In this document: positions 58,061 through 64,000 of the stretch, piece by piece
How positions within the stretch are numbered: position 1 is the first letter of the stretch
Layout of the letters: each line of letters begins with the position of its first letter
Source of the DNA: Melieria omissa
Taxonomy: Eukaryota > Arthropoda > Insecta > Diptera > Ulidiidae
NCBI GenBank assembly: GCA_963971225.1
Contig: OZ020267.1
Location: 52,779,590-52,843,589, forward strand
Direction of reading: 5' to 3'
Length of the DNA: 64,000 bases
Translations under genes and position numbers: made by a program
The notes under the pieces: generated by a model
Told to the model about the DNA's origin: nothing
The model's database searches: none
Seen by the model: the letters and a program-made list of their open reading frames with translations, nothing else

Positions 58061-60289
58061 TCCCAAATACTCGCGTTTTGTCTCAATAACCGCCTTGACG
58101 TTGTCGCAATGGAAATAAGAAGCAAAAAGGGTTATAACGAAATGATAAATGCAAGCAGTATGTCTACATAGCAGTGCATGTACTACATAAATACATTTAC
58201 ATATGTGTGTGTGTATGTGCGTGTACGTACTTAAGTTGTATCCTGTGCTGGCTGTAAGTTGATATTATTGTCGATATGTCGTGCTGCTCATGCGACATGC
58301 GTAGACACCGAGGCTCAGACAAAAAATACGTTGCCCTTTAGCATTGCTCGAGTGTGTCCCCCCTCCTCCTCGTGTACCCCAAAGTCTTCGTTGCGGACTT
58401 GTAAAGAATTTCATGATCCTTGTGCCAATATCCTGTTTGCGTATTTAAATGTCGTTTGGGTGGTTTCTTGCATTTACACTTGGTTTAAATATTATATGTA
58501 CATATGTATGTAGACGACATATAATGACACATGCGTGTAGAGTTGCATGCATGTATGAGAATCTATGTGTGTGTGTGTGTGTAAGTGTGCTTTGCTGTTA
58601 ATCTGGTAACTCTTCGCTTTTTTCTACTAAATTGTTTTTGCCTGTCGCTTTGAGTGGGTTTCAAATTACATGCTGGGTGCAACAACAACAAACTGTTTGA
58701 GGGTTGTAGAAAGGTTGGTGCAATATTGTTGTTGTTGCTGCGGATGTTTTCTGCTTGATTTGTGCTGCGCGTCTGGTTGGTTTTTGCCGCTTTTGTTCGA
58801 CGTCCGTTTGCTGTGTTTTCTTCAGTTTCTGTTTTGTGCACAAATCGACATTTTGCATGTTGAACTTTTCACCACACTTGTGAAAGGACTGCAAGTGGGC
58901 ACCTGATAATTACGACGCGTCTGGTGCAGTTCTGGCGCACTCAATGGCGGAGCTTAAGTGTGCGAAATGAAATATTACGTTAAATAAAATGTTGAAATGA
59001 AAAATATTTTTTATGAAAAAATTAAGCAGAAAAACATTATTTCAGACACAAAGAAAGCTATGCAAATTACATACAAGTTCTTCTGTGTCTGTTTTATATG
59101 TGTGTTTGTGTTTGCTGGCAGTTTCATTGAAACTACAAAGTAAAGAATTAATGCACTCGAACAGCAAACAGACACATACATGTGTAAATATGTATTTATG
59201 AAAGTGAATTTGAAAAAATAAACTCCACACATGCGGCAATTGCAGCATATTTTATTTGCTTACCTCAACATTTCTACATACTCGAATGTCTACCTACGCA
59301 CCGGCACCAGCACCAGCACCGTTTGTTTGTTGTTGTTACAACCACCTGGCTGTGTGTTCGTATGCTTGATGGGTGCATGTGCACCTTTTGAGCCGGCAAT
59401 AATTTCTATTGCGCTTTGTGCCTTATTTTATTTCCAGTTTTATATTCGCATTTTTCACAATTTTTACGGCGTTTCGTATTTTATTTCCTTATGCAGACAC
59501 ACCAATTTTTGCCCCACTTGTTTTTGACATCCTTTGAATTGCCAGCACGCGCTTAGCTGCATATTCCGTTTGGTTTATGCGCGACATGTGCAACGCAGCG
59601 GCCCGCGTCATTGCCGCTCCGGCGCCGCAACAAAAGGTGCCTTCACCTGATGACTTGGCGCGTTCCTTTTGAATTCAATTCGCGCGCGCTCAAGTGTGTG
59701 CAATGTGCGTACGAATGTGTGTGTGTGTGTGTGTGTGTTCGCCTATCAGTTGTTCATTCTTGCGCTGAATGCTGTTGTTGTGCCTCAGCTGACTGTTGGT
59801 GTCTGCTTTGTTCTTTGGCCGCATTGTTACCTGCGCGTGTTGGTTTTTCCTTCGATTCATTCATTCAGTTTCGTTGTTTGAGCATAAAACCGCAGCATTC
59901 GGCTTTGTTGCGCATTGTTTGTGCATCGCACCGAACCTGCCACACCTCTGCGCGCCTGAATTTCGTTGCCCTTTTGCCGTCTTCGGCGGCTGTGCCATAA
60001 TTTCAACAGCATCTGCCGCTGCCACATAGTGCTTTGTTCGCTGGTTCGGCTGTTCGTTCGCCTGTTGGCCGTGTTGCACCTGTTTTGCTTAACGTTTCCA
60101 GCTATTTATGCAGCGGCGCCGGCGATTGTGCATTGCATTGTCTGCACCAGCGAACATGTGTTCGACGCTACAGAGTCAGAGCAATGCCGGCAAGTGCACT
60201 GAGGTCACTATCAGGAAACCAGTGACGGTGTTCACTATTTGAGGTTTGCTAGGATGAATCTCCGAATAGAAGTTTTGTAGTTTTTTTAA
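58061..60289. other. GC-balanced non-coding island
   Basis: No gene supported. GT runs lie at 58204-58215, 58566-58582 and 59717-59738, and CAA/GTT tracts at 58680-58740. Several overlapping frames on both strands between 59611 and 60225 are Cys- and Val-rich without domains. It is probably regulatory sequence; this is inference from composition only. Confidence 0.45.
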
Positions 60290-61440
60290 TTTTTATAAAC
60301 TGTCACCAAAAAATCTAGTCAAAGTGTCACAAAAGTTTGTGACAAGCTGTGTAAAACAAAGTTGTGACAAACTGTCACAAAAAAAATAATTGTAGTAAGC
60401 TGTCGCAAAACATAATGACGACAAACTATCAGAAAAAAATTGTGAAAAAAGTGTCACAAAAAATATTTGTGGCAATGTGTTACATAAAATAATGATGGCA
60501 ATGTATCACAAAACGAACTGTAACCAAAAGTCACACAAAATAATTGTAGCAATGTGCCACAGAAAAGATTTTTGACAATATGTCACAAAAAATAATTGAA
60601 CCAAATTTACACAAAAGGAATTCTGACAAAGTGTTGCAACAAATTAAACAAACTGTCACAAAAAAAGTTGTGAAACTTTTGCAAAAATTAATGGTGACAA
60701 ATTGTCCCCAAAAAAATTTTGACAAAGTGTCACCATAAAATTAAGGCATTGTGTTACATAAAATATTGATGGCATTGTGTCACAAATGAATTTAAACACA
60801 CAGTCACAAAAAAGACTTGTAATAATGTGCCACAAAAGGAGTTTTGACAATATGTCACAAAAAATAATTGTACCGAAGTGCCACAAAAAAAATTGTGACA
60901 AAGTGCCGCAACAAATTTGTAACAAACTCTCACAAAAATAGTTGTGAAATTGTCGCAAAACATTATGATAACAAATTGTCACAAAACGAATCATAACAAA
61001 CTGTCACAAAAGTAAATTGTAACAATGTGCCAAACAAAGAAATTTGACAATGTCATAAAAAAGAATTGTAACAAAGTGCCACAATAAGAATGGTTACAAT
61101 TTATCACAACAAATTTTTACAAAATGTTACAGAAATAGTTGCGACAAACTATAAAAAAAATAGTTTTCATAAACTGTTGCAAAACATAATAGTGAAAAAC
61201 TGTCACAAAAAAGAACTGTGACGAGCCACCAAAAAATGTCGGCAATTTGTAACAAAAAAGAATTGTAACAAAGTATCTATAGAAGAATTGTGACAAACTG
61301 AAAAACATTTGTGACAAATTGTCACAAAAATAGTTGCGACACACTGTAAAAAAATAATTTAAATAAACTGTCGCAAAACACAATGGTGAAAAACTGTCAC
61401 AAAACGAATTGTGACAAACTGTCACAAAATTTTAAGTGTG
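60290..61440 (+). repeat. About 26-bp palindromic TGTCACA minisatellite with larger periodicity
   Basis: Forty-odd degenerate units of about 25-27 bp, approximately GTGTCACAAAAAATAATTGT then GACAAA. Adjacent units form TTGTGACAAACTGTCACAAA, an imperfect palindrome. A variant unit TGTCGCAAAACATAATG recurs near 60401, 60681 (diverged), 60951, 61175 and 61369, so units are grouped in blocks of about 200-280 bp. Repeated C-D-x-L-S-x-x-F frames on the minus strand are translations of the repeat. Confidence 0.88.
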
Positions 61441-63347
61441 ATATTTTGAGATGAAATATTTATTGTGCCACTTTTCGATATGTAACAACTCGCACTTGAC
61501 GTAAATTTAAAAACTTATCACACAAAAATACTAAAAAATTTCTTACGTAATAAACTCATTGTAGATTAGTTTAATTTAATGTTATGACTTATGAAAATAT
61601 TGCCAACTCATTTTCACATTCTTTACACTGAGCCGAAATCTTTACAGCCTCTGTGATTGCTACAAGTATAATTTATTTCAAGTATAATTAAACAAATCGC
61701 ACTCAACACGCAACATTTACACGACGGTTTGCCTCAAATCAGCTTAAGTTATATTTTCCTACATTTGAAACAAAACAAACAACAGCAATCACAACGAACG
61801 CTTTAGTTGCTTCGAATAACTTTGACGTTGATTTGCGTTTGGCACTCTTTGGGCTGGTCATTCTTCAGCAAAAACAAAAATAAGAATAAGCTGAAGATAA
61901 ATTTTGTACACAACTCGATGTGATTTTGTGATTGTTGTTGTTGTTATGTTGTCCCTTTCAACTATTTCAAGCAACTGTCACTGCAAACAGTGGCGAAACT
62001 AACAATTTTGGGCCCTCCAGACAACTGGCAGCAGCGGCAACTTTACTGTTTGATGTTCAAAATCTTTGATTAACCCTTTCAGAACCTTTGCGCACACATT
62101 GTGTGGGTGTAGTGATGCACTAAGAATAGCAATTGGAAGCGTTACGCATTGGAACTTTTTAAACTAATACTTAGAAACATTTTATGGACATTTAAAAAAA
62201 TATGACTAACATATAAAAGACATTTTTTATAAAATAATATTTGAAAATATGAAAAATAAAATGTTTTAACTTTTTCGTATTTTTATTCATTTTTTTTAGA
62301 TATGAAAAAAATAATTTAAAACATTGAGTAAAAAATGCTTTACAAAAACTTATAAATATTTCAAAAATATTTGAATATATATAATTTTTCTAAAATGATC
62401 TACTTTATAAAATTGTCTCTAGTATCTCGTTGAACATTAGAAACAAATCTGTCAGTAAACTGAGTCTCAACTCAGAAAGGGTTAGAGCCATGAAATCTGT
62501 GGCCTTCCCTCGCAGCGGTCTCACACATACACTCACACACACACTCACACACACATCAATCGCAGCTTCAACAGCTCTCTAGATTGGCACTTGGAATCAC
62601 CTAAAGCTAAGCGCTGTTGCCGTCTGTCCGTCCGTCCACGTGCTTTGCCATGGGTGTTTGTGCTTTGCCTTTCCGGCTTTCGATGCGGCGCTGCCTCCTT
62701 GCCAGTTGGTCCGCTCCACAGCTCCATTCGCTGGCTGGTCCGCATTCATGGCAGCCATTCGTTACCCTCAGCTTGCGGCGCTCCATTGTTTAGACATTTG
62801 TCTGGCCGCTGTATGTGCTGTGTGGCGAATTCTAAGCCAAGATAATAAACTTTCGAATCTGCTACACAAATACTAATACAAACACACAAACAAGCACACA
62901 CACACAGACATACACACAGCTAGAGACACACATGTACGAAGGCGAAAGGCAGTTAGAGTTTTTGGCAGCGTGCTTTGCGGTCGATGGAGCTTAAGTTGTT
63001 CTTTTTGTATTTTGCAAAAAATCATACTCACATACAACTACAGTCAGACACACACATATATACATACGTATATAGACAACACAAATTGCTTTAGCTTTGG
63101 TTTTGGCTAAAGCTAAAGAATCTTTTCAAATTGCTCAGAGTAATTGAATTTCTAAGTTGGCAGCAATTGCTGAATATTTTGCTTAGAATGTTTGAATTCG
63201 GTTTGCGCTACAAGTTTTCAAAGTTTTCAAAGAATATGAAATTATTTTGCATAGCTGCTGTGTTCGCATTAAAACATACAAATAAATTGCATGCAAATTT
63301 TATTGAATGTTTTTCTTATCTTTGTTGTTTTCTTTCTATCTTTCTAG
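61441..63347. other. Non-coding DNA, CA microsatellites, ends in strong acceptor
   Basis: No gene. CA runs lie at 62522-62555 and 62881-62930. A self-complementary patch of TTTAGCTT and TAAAGCTAAAG lies at 63089-63119. The final 40 bases are a strong pyrimidine tract ending TTTCTATCTTTCTAG at 63347. Confidence 0.5.
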
Positions 63348-63407
63348 GTGCGTATTTTAACAAGCAAATGTCGAAGTATTCGCGCGTTTTCATTAAACAT
63401 TAAAAGT
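63348..63407 (+). other. Candidate 60-nt exon or recursive-splicing exon
   Basis: An uninterrupted pyrimidine tract and CTAG| precede, and AAAAGT|GTAAGTAG follows. One frame is open through all 20 codons (starting VRILTSKC); another contains ATG but stops after 12 codons. Like the 7530 exon it starts with a donor-like word (GTGCGT) right after the acceptor and ends at GTAAGT. Joined directly to the 7584 donor it would hit a stop within five codons, so the two are not consecutive coding exons. It may be a ratchet point, a cassette exon or an untranslated exon. Confidence 0.35.
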
Positions 63408-64000
63408 GTAAGTAGAAAGGAAAATGTTTTATTTATACGCAACCGTAACGTTTAATTTAAATAAAAATGCAGGATAACTTGAAGCAGAAAAACAGACTGA
63501 AATTCAAATTTTCAAAGATTGTAAAGAAATTATTACTTTCACTGATATCCATTGAGCTCCGTAAAGTGTTTCTTTGCTGGGTTTCTGAACATGGCGAGAA
63601 AGACACCACAGCTGTGAACCGGTTCCGAATCGGTTTTGAGTCAAACCCAGCAGCTTTTTGGCCCTTTAAACCTTACCGAAAACCTAATAAAGTCTTTGAA
63701 AATTGATTGATTGAAATTATTTTAAATAAAATTTTTTTTCATGTACCTACAAGATTTAAATATATTAAAAATTATTTCTCAAACTTCAATCACAAATTAT
63801 TTAGAGTCTCTGCTGACAAAGCTTCGAGTTTTTGAATGAACCAATGAACATTGGTTCAGTAAATTCGATTTGGTTCATGAATGGAAATAGCAGGACTTAG
63901 TCTCAAATGCAGGGTTTCAAGGTCGTGATGGCCAAGATTGGGTTAGGTTAAGCTGGAGTGAAAGCCTTTTACATACACAAAAGCACACTCAGGGTTTATT
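63408..64000. other. Non-coding right flank
   Basis: No gene supported. The 79-codon frame at 63467-63706 has no recognisable domain and is preceded by TGCAG, but lacks a donor. GGTTCA/AACCAATG words recur at 63838-63875. Confidence 0.45.

Noticed and set aside
60293..61425. Minus frames with repeated CDxLSxxF pattern
   Set aside because: Translation of the TGTCACA minisatellite; several frames at once are open, as expected from a repeat lacking stops.
63467..63706. 79-codon frame after TGCAG
   Set aside because: Acceptor-like TGCAG lacks a pyrimidine tract, there is no donor, and no similarity could be recognised.

Overview
The window is AT-rich animal DNA with no intact protein-coding gene. 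Its transposon families, CA/GT- and GTT/CAA-rich sequence and Drosophila-style splice and initiator motifs point to a higher dipteran fly. A tephritid fruit fly is my best guess, but the sequence alone does not prove it. No reading frame longer than about 200 codons exists. The long frames are chance frames in simple repeats or low-complexity DNA, or remains of transposases and reverse transcriptases. The window looks like the inside of a very long intron, or a large intergenic and regulatory domain.

Gene-related signals are sparse. On the + strand there is a strong acceptor and donor pair at 7530-7584 containing a short start-codon frame (MADIEMDFNRDCE), with a possible upstream untranslated exon ending at 5535. 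A similar 60-nt acceptor-donor exon lies at 63348-63407. Both begin with GTG immediately after the acceptor AG and end at GTAAGT, the layout of recursive-splicing ratchet exons. Candidate promoter or 5'-UTR blocks lie at about 9.3-9.57 kb (+), 10.12-10.9 kb (+), 25.5-26.13 kb (+), 30.7-31.45 kb (-) and, weakly, 4.08-4.43 kb (-).

Mobile DNA is abundant and mostly non-autonomous. Three Tc1/mariner-superfamily elements (1317-1870, 38652-39564, 50503-51104) each keep both ends but have lost the catalytic core. Others are a piggyBac-like MITE with TTAA target duplication (6191-7172), a hAT-like MITE with an 8-bp duplication (21601-22448), a TA-flanked pogo/mariner-like MITE (34533-35094) and a tandem pair of tRNA-derived SINE-like units (28158-28517). 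Degenerate non-LTR retrotransposon pieces lie at 7.9-8.1, 22.6-22.9, 23.0-24.3 and 43.0-43.4 kb, and further mariner-like remnants at 8.4-8.8 and 40.2-40.4 kb.

Tandem repeats form the other large class. They include a 3.5-kb satellite of about 41-bp units with an 878-bp higher-order duplication (32.2-35.6 kb), a pure GACTA array (26.3-26.8 kb), two ATTTT arrays on opposite strands (39.8 and 54.7 kb), a 158-bp array next to a 185-nt hairpin (52.3-53.4 kb), a TGTTTAC/TGTCTAC array (56.2-58.1 kb) and a palindromic TGTCACA array (60.3-61.4 kb). Between these are more GC-balanced, low-repeat islands that probably hold conserved regulatory DNA. All functional statements about them are inference.
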